This document shows positions 40,050-49,661 of a stretch of DNA of 64,000 bases, one piece after another. Every line of letters starts with the position of its first letter. Position 1 is the stretch's first letter. The translations under genes were made by a program, and so were the position numbers. The stretch is taken from the NCBI GenBank assembly GCA_963565915.1, contig OY751491.1, forward strand, positions 4,960,001 to 5,024,000, read 5' to 3'. The notes beneath the pieces are model-generated. The model was not told where the DNA came from and ran no database searches. It saw only the letters and a program-made list of their open reading frames with translations. The stretch is from Entoloma clypeatum (lineage: Eukaryota; Basidiomycota; Agaricomycetes; Agaricales; Entolomataceae).

Positions 40050-41180
40050 TCACAGCGTAAATGCCTTGGAAAAGTCCAATATCAGTGAAGAGGTACTTTT
40101 GTCCTCCTGCGATGAAGTTTTGGATGCTCTTGTCATAACGGATGACGCCAGTGTGTGCATGCAGCTTGACGGCGCTGAAGAGGCTGGTGATGTAGTCACC
40201 ATATCAAGCTGTCTCAAGGTGATGTTCCTTGAACAAGAAGACATAGAGCTGACAGGCTTTGTTCCAGGCAGCAATCCAGTCACTGGCAGATTCAATGCGC
40301 TGAGCTGGTTTAGTCAATAAAAGGTGGAGCTCATGCTCTCTGAACTTTCCAAGCTTCTCCGAAGCAGGCTTAATGAGGTAGAGAGAGCTGAATAGGAGGT
40401 CAAGGTTGAGTGGGAATCCTTTGATCATATTGTTGAACTCAGAGTCGGGTATGTTCTCAGGAAAGGTAGGTGACAGTTTTGCAGAGTTGCACACTCACCT
40501 GATGTCTCGGCTGAAGTAGGCAAGGAGTTTGTGGGTCCATTGTACCACTGGATTGCAGGACCTGGAAACAAGTGTGTGGTCTGCGGCCCATGGGAGCTTC
40601 GACAGATTGGATCCCGTTTTCCGCTGTCAGAATCAGAAGAGTCGGGGCTGTCAGAGCCATCACTGTCGTCAATGCGCAGGTGCTTGTCACAGCCGGGGGT
40701 CGAGGTTTTTGGTCCTGATTGTTGTTTGTGGAAACCCGAGTGGCCAGGGAGGGCGCTGGCTGCTGGCAGATAGCCGAGATACTACGTTTGATCTCATCCT
40801 TGCTGATGTCTTGGACTGAAACAGTCAGGGTGAAAATAGCTCTTCCGGATGCTCATGAGGTAGCTGAGTCAACAGCATCAATATCAGTAGTGAACTTGCT
40901 AGTGGGCGGATGTTTTCTGTTGTTCATCAGCAACAGATTTTGCAATCTCTCCATAACCAAGGTGGAGCGCCTCGTGTTTTGGGATCTGACTGATCTGATA
41001 ACACTTGAAGAGTCTGTCAAGGCGGGTGATGCATGTCTTGCCTGAGCTGGAAGGTACATTCTTTGCAGTAGAGATGGGACTAGGGACAATGACATGGGGT
41101 CCCGTCTTTGGTGGGGTCGGTTGCCCTGAAGGGTTTCCCTGCCCCTGGGGCTGGGTTTGCACCGGGGGGCGACTAGACCC
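40050..41180 (-). pseudogene. Decayed ORF of uncertain origin
   Basis: Minus-strand pieces (41162-40899, 40690-40457, 40494-40204) read as protein-like but in different frames. One piece has a D-S-E-F-N-N-M-I-K-G-F-P-L-N-L-D block and an S-D-W-I-A-A-W-N block. From memory these resemble a module in transposon-associated ORFs repeated in Agaricomycetes (often next to tyrosine-recombinase or RT domains), but I cannot confirm the family. No complete frame exists; I see no catalytic motif. Confidence 0.3.
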
Positions 41181-41251
41181 ATCCTGGGCAGCAGCTGGCC
41201 CTGTGGTTGGTCACTGGGTGGATCCGAGAGCCGATTGCATAGGGGTCATTT

Positions 41252-43500
41252 TAGTGTTCAAGGGTTCAGTCCAGTCTGGTTTTTTGACTAAAAAGTTGAT
41301 GAACTGGAGACTGGCAGTTCATTTTTTTTCCTCAAAGTCTGAAAAAACTGGACTGGACTGGTAAAGACTGGTTTAAACCAGTTTAAACTGGTAAAATCCT
41401 CAACCATTTATAAACCGACCAAAAGCCTGTTTTCTCAATCAAGAACTTGAAGATATACTCAATTTGTTATCAATAACATGTTTCTCAAGCATTTTGGATA
41501 TAAACTCTTGTAAAAATGATTGAAAACTGTATAAAAGAACATCTTTGCCCATAAAATTATAGTTTTTGAATGAATATATGATCAAAAACTGGAACCAGTT
41601 TATATTTTTCAGACCCAAAACCAAGGGGGTGTTGGAATGTGACTACAGCAACACACATCAGACTTTTTTTGTTGGCCTCGCTAGACCCCCCCTCCTTCCT
41701 AATATAGTATGTTATACCCACAAACATATATATTTCTGTGAAAAACATGAGATAAAATAAAGAAAGTATGTGGCCCTCTTGCTCAATTACAAAATTGATG
41801 AGCACAGGCACGAGGCACCACACCCACACCTCTGCCTGCAGCTGTCACTGCGGCTCTGAGCTCTTCTTCCTGTGTGCCGAGCAGCTCAATGCACACAGCG
41901 CCTCTTGAAGGTCAGGCAGCAACAAGGGCATGCAGGAGGGCAAGTACCATTGATGTGTGTTTTGAGCCGCAGATGTATGCACAGGTGGCAGAGCACATGG
42001 AGGTGGTCGGGGGCAATGAGGGTGAGGGTGTTGCGGGAGTTGGCAATGGGAATGGAAACAGGAACAGGAACAGGAATGACAAGAGAGTGCAGGCTGGATA
42101 TGCAGTCCTGCAGCATGCCAGCATCTCAGTGTGGTCGTTGAGAAGGAGGAGAGCCCAGGAGGGCATTGAGAAAGGTCGAGACAGAGCTGCAGGCCTGCAG
42201 GGGGGCTTCAAACATGATCTGGATAAATAGAGAATGGTTAATGACTGAAGATCTGTGGTATTCCTTTCTTTTTTTTCCAATTCACATTATCCCCCCGTCA
42301 CTCCAATACTCTTCCAACCTCCTCCAACACCACTCTGACATATCTCCAATCATACATTCCAACATGCAGACCCTTGTCCAACAATCAGTAACTTCTCCAC
42401 ACCTCCAATCCCGATCCCTTCAACAACTAACAGTATCAAGGTTCCCCTCCTCAAAACTGGACATGCTCTGCACTTCCTTTGCTTTCCACATCCTCTGATC
42501 CTCTGACACCACTCCAACATATCTCCGATCATAGGTTCCAACATTCAAACCCCATCCAATAATAGATGGCTTCTCAGTCCCCTCAATTCCAATCTCTCTG
42601 ATCTCCTCCTCGAAGTCCGACATGCTTCGCACCCATCCGATCTTTCTGATGTGCTCCGCACTTTCCACCCACTGTTTGCAAATAACTATGCCAAGATCTG
42701 TTGGTTCATGAAGAGTGGATGTGCTGCACACTTTACTGATCATGTTATTCAACAAGAAGGTTGTCGGACTGGAGCTCTGAACTATTGGAGTTGGGACCCT
42801 CCACACCTGTACCCAATTCCAATGATTCTGATCCTCCGACATTGAACCTCTTGATTCCAGACTACATTGGATTATCAACAATGGTGTGTTCACTACTTAT
42901 TCATTTACTTTACTTTACTCTACTTTACTTTCTCCCCACCACCTCTGATCTCCAATGTACACCACCTCCGACCTCCAACTGTAAAAGTGTCGGAGTGCAC
43001 ATCAGGACATGATTGATATCACCATGCATGCACTTCCGACAACCATGCATGTGTTCCGATCTCTACTCCTGATCATCCTCATATTTCAACATTCCTACTT
43101 ACATTTCCAATTCTTGTCATCTATATAGCTACCCAGCCCTGCAGGAGAATCCTTAGAACTTTCTCTTTGGATCTCCATTGCAAGGTGTGTCTTGTACTGT
43201 ACATTGTTGATTTCAATTTAATCTTTGGATCTCTCTTGCAAGTCATCTGACATCAGAGTTGCTTCAGAGCACCCCCAAGGACCCCCCCCACCCACATGTG
43301 TTGCCAGAATCGCGTTCCAACACCCCCTTGCTAAAAACTAGAACTGGGGGTGACCCAGTCCAATTTTTTTCCAAATTTGGAGAGACTGGAGACTGGTTGA
43401 GCTCAAAATCAGTGAGACCTGAACTGGCAGTTCAGGTCTCTTCCAGTCCAGTCCAGTTCAGGTTCATTTTCCAGTTCATAAGACTGAACCTCAAACACTA
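41252..43500 (+). mobile_element. Non-autonomous hAT element hAT-4 with perfect 8-bp TSD
   Basis: Left end TAGTGTTCAAGGGTTCAGTC, right end GACTGAACCTCAAACACTA, flanked by GGTCATTT at 41244-41251 and 43501-43508. Subterminal regions are crowded with GACTGG/CCAGTC. Internal ORFs (for example minus 42893-42420) have no transposase motifs and are rich in short repeats with core TCCGA. The 8-bp TSD and TAGTG termini are hAT features. Confidence 0.9.
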
Positions 43501-43511
43501 GGTCATTTTAT

Positions 43512-43799
43512 TGTTATGATCGTATTTTCACTTTTCACTTTATCTTATCTTATCTCGATCTTATCTTATCTACATCATATCGCACATGAGGACATCTCAT
43601 TATTATCACGCAGCATGACGCTGCCACAACGCAGCCTCATGGAATTTACATATATAAGTAGAGTACTTTCACTTGTATTCGATAGCTTGTTCTCTTGAGA
43701 TTCCCGCTGGGTCTCTGGGCAATTCAGTTCACTTCACATTTCCCACTTCGTTCTTAAGTTTGGGCTCGCGACGTCGTTTGACTTAGCGTCGCCTCAACA
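43512..43799 (+). repeat. 5' LTR of Gypsy H
   Basis: TGTTATGA...GCCTCAACA. TATATAA at 43651-43657; predicted transcript start at AGCTTGTTCT (43684-43693), 33 nt from the TATA start. A TTATC-type microrepeat lies near the 5' end. Confidence 0.93.
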
Positions 43800-43801
43800 G
43801 A

Positions 43802-43811
43802 AGAACAAGCT
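43802..43811 (+). other. Self-priming primer-binding site of Gypsy H
   Basis: AGAACAAGCT begins 2 nt after the LTR end and is the exact reverse complement of AGCTTGTTCT at the predicted mRNA start. No match to a tRNA CCA end (no TGG) is present here. Confidence 0.65.
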
Positions 43812-44356
43812 CTTATCATCATCGCCCGCCCAAACACACACACTTCCCACATCACCATCACTATCCCCGCCGTTTCGTGCTTTTGCGTTAAAAGTCACAC
43901 CTCGCCATTACACGCGGACCCTAGCGTTAAGGGGGACCTCCCGGACTTCAGGGATAAGAAGAGAAACGCTTGGTGCACCCACTATAACTAGCGTTGCCGT
44001 TCGAGACACACAGGGAAACGTTGAGCCCGTCCCGTGTCGAGGTGACCAAAGGCCGACGCAACTGACCTTCGGGAAAGCTGCTGGCGCGTGTGGCGACTTG
44101 GAAAAGAAGGTCGCGCACGTTTAGTTCTCAAAAGGTGTTCCAACCCCCGATCTTTTCCCGGATTCAACAAAACCAGCGCGCGTAGGGGTGTTGACCGCGT
44201 GGTTTTCATTTTTCCCAGATCTTCCTTCATTCGGGCATTTCGGCTGCCTGGGTAAACAGATCGTTCTTTGGGTTTTTCTTTTTTTAGGTTTTCTTTTTCG
44301 CTTAAGTAGCAGAACAGGGTCGCGCGCCCGCTACAAAGCACTATTGCTCACACAAC

Positions 44357-45445
44357 ATGGCCGACAACAACGACAACGAGTTCGACAATCCCCTTCCCAA
44401 TCCCCCTCTCCCTCCTCCCGCTCATAATCCCGCCGCCCCGCGTCCCAATGGAAGACGATTAGAAATCGCTGCAGACCCCGGCAGGTACAATGGGGCCAAG
44501 GCAACGTTCGGAGTATGGTGGACAAAGATGCTGGCATGGATCAGGGTCAACCGGGACCTGTTCCAGGGACAGGAAGAAATTTGCATTGCAGTATGGTCTC
44601 GCCTGGAAGGCGCTACCGCCGGCACCTATGGGGAAACACGCTTGAGGCAGTGCATGGAATCAGAACATTGGCCCACGTTCCAGCAATTAATGAGAGAGGT
44701 GACATCAAGATTCCAATCAGCAACAGAAATAGAATGGGCACGTGCCAAGATCGAAACCTTTAAACAAGGAAACATGCGGGTGGACGATTTTATTACACAA
44801 TTTGGAACGTTGGTCATCAAAGGCCAAATTGAGGAAATGCATGGGATATCTCTGCTAGAAAGGAACACCAAGGATTCGATCATACAACAAATGTTCCAGC
44901 AGGGAAGACGACAAACCACCGTGCAAGACACGAGTGAGGAAATTTTAGCAATCGGAAGAGCAGAGGAAACTTACGCGGCAAGACCGGGCATGAGGACCGG
45001 CAACAACTTTGGACAGCAGAGAACCGGTTGGGGCAATCGGCCCGCAAACCAGCAGAATCAGCAGCGACCATTCGGACAACAACAGTACGGGGGGTACCGA
45101 GCCCCGCAGCAAAACGGACAGCAAGGTCAGGGACGCCGAGATCCCAATGCTATGGAGGTCGATAGAAACCAGCGCCGAGCGCCTGGTAATTGTTACAACT
45201 GCGGAGGACAGGGGCATTTCGCCCGGGAATGCAGACGGCCACAACGCAGGGTGCGAGCGGCTGTGATTGAACAAATCGACGAACATGAGGAAGAAGAAAT
45301 CTTACGACAAATCACGGCAAGGCGTCAAGCACGACAAGCCGCAAACGGACCAAGGGGTGTGATTGGCGCGCCTGCGCCGAATCCCAATGATCAGAACAAT
45401 AGACAAGCTGCTGGGCAGCAGGGTTTTGTGAACGTCAACCAGTAA
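44357..45445 (+). CDS. gag: Gypsy H Gag
   Basis: 362 residues, intact, ATG 44357 to TAA 45443-45445. A Pro/Asn-rich N-terminus is followed by a Ty3-type capsid (retrotransposon gag domain; F-G-V-W-W-T-K-M near residue 52, then W-x-x-F-x-x-L-M and the K-Q-G-N-M-R-V-D-D-F block), a Gln/Gly/Arg-rich low-complexity region (about 215-275) and one CCHC zinc knuckle (C-Y-N-C-G-G-Q-G-H-F-A-R-E-C, about 280-293). The last codons overlap the pol frame; GGGTTTT at 45421-45427 is in the correct phase for -1 frameshifting into pol. The 550-bp leader before the ATG has no ORF of note. Confidence 0.93.
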   Translation: MADNNDNEFDNPLPNPPLPPPAHNPAAPRPNGRRLEIAADPGRYNGAKATFGVWWTKMLAWIRVNRDLFQGQEEICIAVWSRLEGATAGTYGETRLRQCMESEHWPTFQQLMREVTSRFQSATEIEWARAKIETFKQGNMRVDDFITQFGTLVIKGQIEEMHGISLLERNTKDSIIQQMFQQGRRQTTVQDTSEEILAIGRAEETYAARPGMRTGNNFGQQRTGWGNRPANQQNQQRPFGQQQYGGYRAPQQNGQQGQGRRDPNAMEVDRNQRRAPGNCYNCGGQGHFARECRRPQRRVRAAVIEQIDEHEEEEILRQITARRQARQAANGPRGVIGAPAPNPNDQNNRQAAGQQGFVNVNQ

Positions 45446-48400
45446 ATCCCCCGCTGGCTCTGACAAATCGATATGAATGTTTGCCTATAGACTCTTACGT
45501 ACATAAGGACATTGTAAAATCTTGGTTTCAGAAACTTACGGATGCTGCAGTTACGTACAATAAAATACTATTAGATAAACCTAGTAGGAAAGAAAAACCA
45601 AAAAAAGATGAATCGGACTTAGATACACTTGTAAACTATATCATTGGGGAGCCCTCAGAAACGAGGCTTGGTTCGTCCCCTACGGATGAATGCTTAATTC
45701 CCTGTTGCAAAGAATCAGATAACTTAACTAGGCAAACGGACTCTATGGGGGAACCATCTTTTATTCGATCCGCTTCTTTGGAAAAGGAGCTTATGATGAA
45801 AATCACGCTGGAAACGTTGCAGGACAAACGCACATTCGATGTTGAAGCATTATTAGACTCAGGGGCGACAGGGATGTTCATAGATCTGGACTTCGCCAAA
45901 AGGAACAACATTAAATTAAGGGAACTACCTTTCCCCATTCGGGTCTACAACGTTGATGGCACGCTTAACCAAGGAGGTTCGATCACGCATGAAGCAGTCA
46001 TGGCTATGCGGTATAAAGGACATGTGGAGATAGCCGTGTTTGAGGCATGCAACCTAGGGAAAGCTAAAATTATTGTTGGACATACCTGGCTGAAACGCCA
46101 TAATCCAGAAATCGATTGGGAAAAGGCGGAAATTAAACTATCAAGATGTCCAGAAGAATGTGGCATGCGTCGAACACGTTATTTAAATAAAACTGCAAGA
46201 ACCAGATGGGGCGGAAGAATGGAAGAAGTAGTAGAAGGAAATGAGGAAGAAATGGAGGAGGAAGTAATCCACACGCTCAGGGCAGCTAAAGGAGAACCCT
46301 CAGATGAAGTACCGGCAGAACAGGTTGTCCCCCGGAAATATCACAAATATCTATCAGTCTTTGAAAAGAAAGCATCGGAGAGATTACCAGTCAGGAAACC
46401 ATGGGACCACGCTATAGACTTAAAACCGGATTTCGTACCAAAGAAGGCCAAAGTCTATCCCCTGTCACCAGATGAAAGGAGAGAAGTATCCGAATTTGTA
46501 AACGATCAATTACGCAAAGGGTATATTCGACCTACCAAGTCACCACAAACCTCGCCAGTATTCTTTATACCCAAAAAAGACGGAAAGAAACGAATGGTAC
46601 AGGATTACCGACACATTAACGGCTGGACCGTTCGCAATAATTATCCACTCCCGTTAATTCCGGAATTGATCGATAAATTAAAGGGAAAGAAAAGGTTTAC
46701 CAAAATGGACCTCAGATGGGGGTATAACAATGTACGCATCAAAGAAGGAGACGAGTGGAAAGCGGCATTCACAACCCCAGACGGAGCTTTCGAACCAACA
46801 GTCATGTTCTTCGGATTAAATAATTCCCCAAGCACGTTTCAAACCATGATGAACGACATATTTAGAGACTTGATTGATCAAGGAGACGTAGTTATCTATA
46901 TCGATGATATATTGGTAGCAACTGAAGGAGAAAAAGGACACAGTGAAATCGTGGAGGAAATTCTAAAAAGATTACGAGAAAACGACTTATTCTTAAAACC
47001 AGGAAAATGTTTCTTTGACCGAGACGAAATAGAGTTCTTAGGGTTAATTATTGGGAAAGACGGAATTCGAATGGATCCTTCAAAAGTAGACGCCATCAAA
47101 CAATGGCCGAAACCAACAAAAGTCAAAGAAATTCAGTCGTTTCTAGGATTGGCCAATTTCTATCGAAGATTTGTCAAAGACTTCTCTAAAGTGGCAGGGC
47201 CCTTACATAAATTAACAAGGAAAGAAACAATCTGGAATTGGAAAGAGGAACAGGAGGAAGCGTTTGATATGCTAAAGAAATTATTTACGGAAGCACCTAT
47301 ATTAGTATCTCCCGATCCGGATCGGAAGTTGAGAGTAGAATCAGACGCATCGGACTTTGCTACAGGAGCAATTCTATCTATGGAATGCGAGGATGAGAAA
47401 TGGAGGCCATGTGCCTTTCTATCTAAAGGATTAAATGATGTGGAACGAAATTACGACGTACACGATAAAGAAATGCTGGGCATAATTCGAGCGCTGGAAG
47501 CATGGAGACACCACCTTGAAGGAGCCAAACATGAGGTCGAGATCTGGACCGATCATAAAAACCTCGAGTACTTCATGCAGGGACGAAAGCTTAATCGCAG
47601 ACAAGCACGCTGGGCGTTGTATCTAACACGCTTCAACTTTAAATTAATACACAAAGCTGGCACCTCAATGGGAAAGGCGGACGCTCTTTCGAGAAGGGTC
47701 GATCATAGAAAGGGGGTGGAAAATGACAACGAAGACGTAACATTATTAAAACCGGAATACTTCCACTTGCGAGCAATGGATCGAGGTCACATACTTATTG
47801 ATGGAGAAGAAAGTAAACTATTAAAACGCATCAGGGATGCCAAGGAATTTGACGAACAAGTGTTGAAAGCAGTAGAAGAGTTAAAGAAAACAAATACCAA
47901 AACATTACGCGCAGACGAATGGCATGAAGAGCAGGGACTCTGGTTACATAGAGGAAAGGTTTATGTTCCGAAAAGTCAGGAACTCAGGGAGGAAATAATT
48001 AAATTACACCACGACAACCCAGTTGCAGGACACCCAGGGCAGTGGAAGACCCTGGAATTGGTTACACGTAATTATTGGTGGCCTAGTATTACAAACATGG
48101 TCAAAGCATACGTCGAGGGCTGCGACAAATGTCAACGATCAAAAAACGTGCCTCAACCGCTAGCTGGTAAATTAAAAGCAAACACGGAACATGCAGGACC
48201 ATGGAAACATGTTACAGCAGATTTTATTGTAGGACTCCCAGAAGCTCAGGGGTACAACGCAGTATTAGTCGTGGCTTGCAGATCAACAAAGCAATCACAC
48301 TTTATCAAAACACGCGATGAAGTCTCAGCAGAAGGATTAGCTAAACTATATCGGGACGAAGTCTGGAAACTTCATGGACTGCCAGAATCGTTAACGTCAG

Positions 48401-49362
48401 ATCGAGGACCACAATTTGCGGCAATATTTATGAAGGAACTAAATAAAATATTGGGGATCACAACTAAATTATCAACGGCGTATCATCCGCAAACAGACGG
48501 ACAGACGGAGCGCATCAACCAGGAGTTGGAACAATATCTAAGATCATTTATTTCCCATCGGCAAACAGATTGGCCCGAATGGATGGCAACCGCGGAGTTC
48601 GCCTATAATAATAAAATTCACACGGCAACTCAGTTCTCGCCGTTCTATGTAAATTATGGGTTTAACCCTAGGATGGGCGTAGAACCTCGGAGGGCAGAAA
48701 AGTCAGAACCGGCAAAAGAATTCGCAGAGCGAATGAAGAAGATTCATGAGGAGGCGGAAGCGGCGCTAGTAAAAGCACGAGAAGAGATGGAACGGTATGC
48801 GAACCTGAAAAGGGGTGATGCACCAGTTTACAAAGTTGGCGACAAAGTTTGGTTATCGACTAAAGACCTGAAGTTGAACCGACCCTTAAAGAAACTTGCC
48901 GAACGATGGATTGGACCCTATACCATAACCAAAATCATTTCGTCACACGCCGTAGAACTTAAATTACCGAAAACCTGGAAAATCCACCCGGTCATCAATA
49001 TATCACGAGTCCGATTATTTAAGGAACCACTATTTATGTCACAAAGGGTGCAGGCACCAAACCCGATAGTTATCAATGGCGAAGAGGAGTACGATGTCGC
49101 AAAAGTTATTGACTCAAGGTTGAAGAGAGGAAAGCTGGAATATTTAGTACAATGGGAGGGTCTGACTCAGGACCACAACACGTGGGAACCCGAGGATCAC
49201 CTAGAACATGCCAAGGAAGCGGTGGAGGACTTCTTTAAATTAAACCCGAATGCACCTCGGCGCTTACGCGCAAACATCTTTGAAGGATTGGAATTTAAAC
49301 CATATGAAAATTTCACGAACACCCCGGACGACATCATATCTCGCCTGGAAGTCGAGATCTAG
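45403..49362 (+). CDS. pol: Gypsy H Pol (protease, RT, RNase H, integrase, chromodomain)
   Basis: Open frame from 45403 to TAG 49360-49362, uninterrupted; expected to be made by -1 frameshift from gag at 45421-45427. Numbering residues from 45481: protease L-L-D-S-G-A-T at about 124-130; RT with L-P-L-I-P-E-L, W-G-Y-N-N, F-G-L-N-N-S-P and catalytic Y-I-D-D at about 473-476; RNase H with E-S-D-A-S-D near 620 and T-D-H-K-N-L; integrase zinc finger (H-H-D-N ... C-D-K-C) about 840-885; catalytic Asp in T-A-D-F near 911, Asp in T-S-D-R-G-P near 970, Glu in G-Q-T-E-R near 1005; GPY/F motif (W-I-G-P-Y); chromodomain about 1202-1245 (Y-L-V-Q-W-E-G, N-T-W-E-P). Every catalytic residue is in place. Chromodomains direct insertion toward modified chromatin in this group. 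Confidence 0.93.
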   Translation, partial: TSCWAAGFCERQPVNPPLALTNRYECLPIDSYVHKDIVKSWFQKLTDAAVTYNKILLDKPSRKEKPKKDESDLDTLVNYIIGEPSETRLGSSPTDECLIPCCKESDNLTRQTDSMGEPSFIRSASLEKELMMKITLETLQDKRTFDVEALLDSGATGMFIDLDFAKRNNIKLRELPFPIRVYNVDGTLNQGGSITHEAVMAMRYKGHVEIAVFEACNLGKAKIIVGHTWLKRHNPEIDWEKAEIKLSRCPEECGMRRTRYLNKTARTRWGGRMEEVVEGNEEEMEEEVIHTLRAAKGEPSDEVPAEQVVPRKYHKYLSVFEKKASERLPVRKPWDHAIDLKPDFVPKKAKVYPLSPDERREVSEFVNDQLRKGYIRPTKSPQTSPVFFIPKKDGKKRMVQDYRHINGWTVRNNYPLPLIPELIDKLKGKKRFTKMDLRWGYNNVRIKEGDEWKAAFTTPDGAFEPTVMFFGLNNSPSTFQTMMNDIFRDLIDQGDVVIYIDDILVATEGEKGHSEIVEEILKRLRENDLFLKPGKCFFDRDEIEFLGLIIGKDGIRMDPSKVDAIKQWPKPTKVKEIQSFLGLANFYRRFVKDFSKVAGPLHKLTRKETIWNWKEEQEEAFDMLKKLFTEAPILVSPDPDRKLRVESDASDFATGAILSMECEDEKWRPCAFLSKGLNDVERNYDVHDKEMLGIIRALEAWRHHLEGAKHEVEIWTDHKNLEYFMQGRKLNRRQARWALYLTRFNFKLIHKAGTSMGKADALSRRVDHRKGVENDNEDVTLLKPEYFHLRAMDRGHILIDGEESKLLKRIRDAKEFDEQVLKAVEELKKTNTKTLRADEWHEEQGLWLHRGKVYVPKSQELREEIIKLHHDNPVAGHPGQWKTLELVTRNYWWPSITNMVKAYVEGCDKCQRSKNVPQPLAGKLKANTEHAGPWKHVTADFIVGLPEAQGYNAVLVVACRSTKQSHFIKTRDEVSAEGLAKLYRDEVWKLHGLPESLTSDRGPQFAAIFMKELNKILGITTKLSTAYHPQTDGQTERINQELEQYLRSFISHRQTDWPEWMATAEFAYNNKIHTATQFSPFYVNYGFNPRMGVEPRRAEKSEPAKEFAERMKKIHEEAEAALVKAREEMERYANLKRGDAPVYKVGDKVWLSTKDLKLNRPLKKLAERWIGPYTITKIISSHAVELKLPKTWKIHPVINISRVRLFKEPLFMSQRVQAPNPIVINGEEEYDVAKVIDSRLKRGKLEYLVQWEGLTQDHNTWEPEDHLEHAKEAVEDFFKLNPNAPRRLRANIFEGLEFKPYENFTNTPDDIISRLEVEI
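45421..45464 (+). promoter_or_regulatory. Candidate -1 programmed frameshift signal of Gypsy H
   Basis: Slippery heptamer G GGT TTT in gag phase (45421-45427), a 6-nt spacer, then a possible stem: GTCA (45434-45437) pairing with TGAC (45461-45464) and CCAG (45439-45442) with CTGG (45454-45457), 11-nt loop. The -1 frame is open from 45403, after TAG at 45400-45402, and leads straight into pol. Confidence 0.65.
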
Positions 49363-49373
49363 AAAGGGGGTAA

Positions 49374-49661
49374 TGTTATGATCGTATTTTCACTTTTCAC
49401 TTTATCTTATCTTATCTCGATCTTATCTTATCTACATCATATCGCACATGAGGACATCTCATTATTATCACGCAGCATGACGCTGCCACAACGCAGCCTC
49501 ATGGAATTTACATATATAAGTAGAGTACTTTCACTTGTATTCGATAGCTTGTTCTCTTGAGATTCCCGCTGGGTCTCTGGGCAATTCAGTTCACTTCACA
49601 TTTCCCACTTCGTTCTTAAGTTTGGGCTCGCGACGTCGTTTGACTTAGCGTCGCCTCAACA
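49374..49661 (+). repeat. 3' LTR of Gypsy H
   Basis: Appears identical to the 5' LTR over 288 bp. Followed by TTTAT (49662-49666). Confidence 0.94.

Larger units (their letters stand above)
43512..49661 (+). mobile_element. Gypsy H, complete chromovirus with matching LTRs
   Basis: LTRs 43512-43799 and 49374-49661 (288 bp each) look identical by eye. TSD TTTAT at 43507-43511 and 49662-49666. Self-priming site 43802-43811, intact gag, intact pol in -1 frame, polypurine tract AGAAAGGGGG at 49361-49370 overlapping the pol stop. This appears to be the youngest and the only potentially active LTR element of the window. It inserted 4 bp beyond the right TSD of hAT-4. Confidence 0.95.

Noticed and set aside
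42420..42893. 157-codon minus ORF in hAT-4 as a transposase remnant
   Set aside because: No BED, DDE or hATC-like motif; the sequence is built from short repeats with core TCCGA.
41252..43500. hAT-4 and Gypsy H as one composite element
   Set aside because: Each has its own exact TSD (GGTCATTT and TTTAT) and termini, so they are independent insertions placed side by side.
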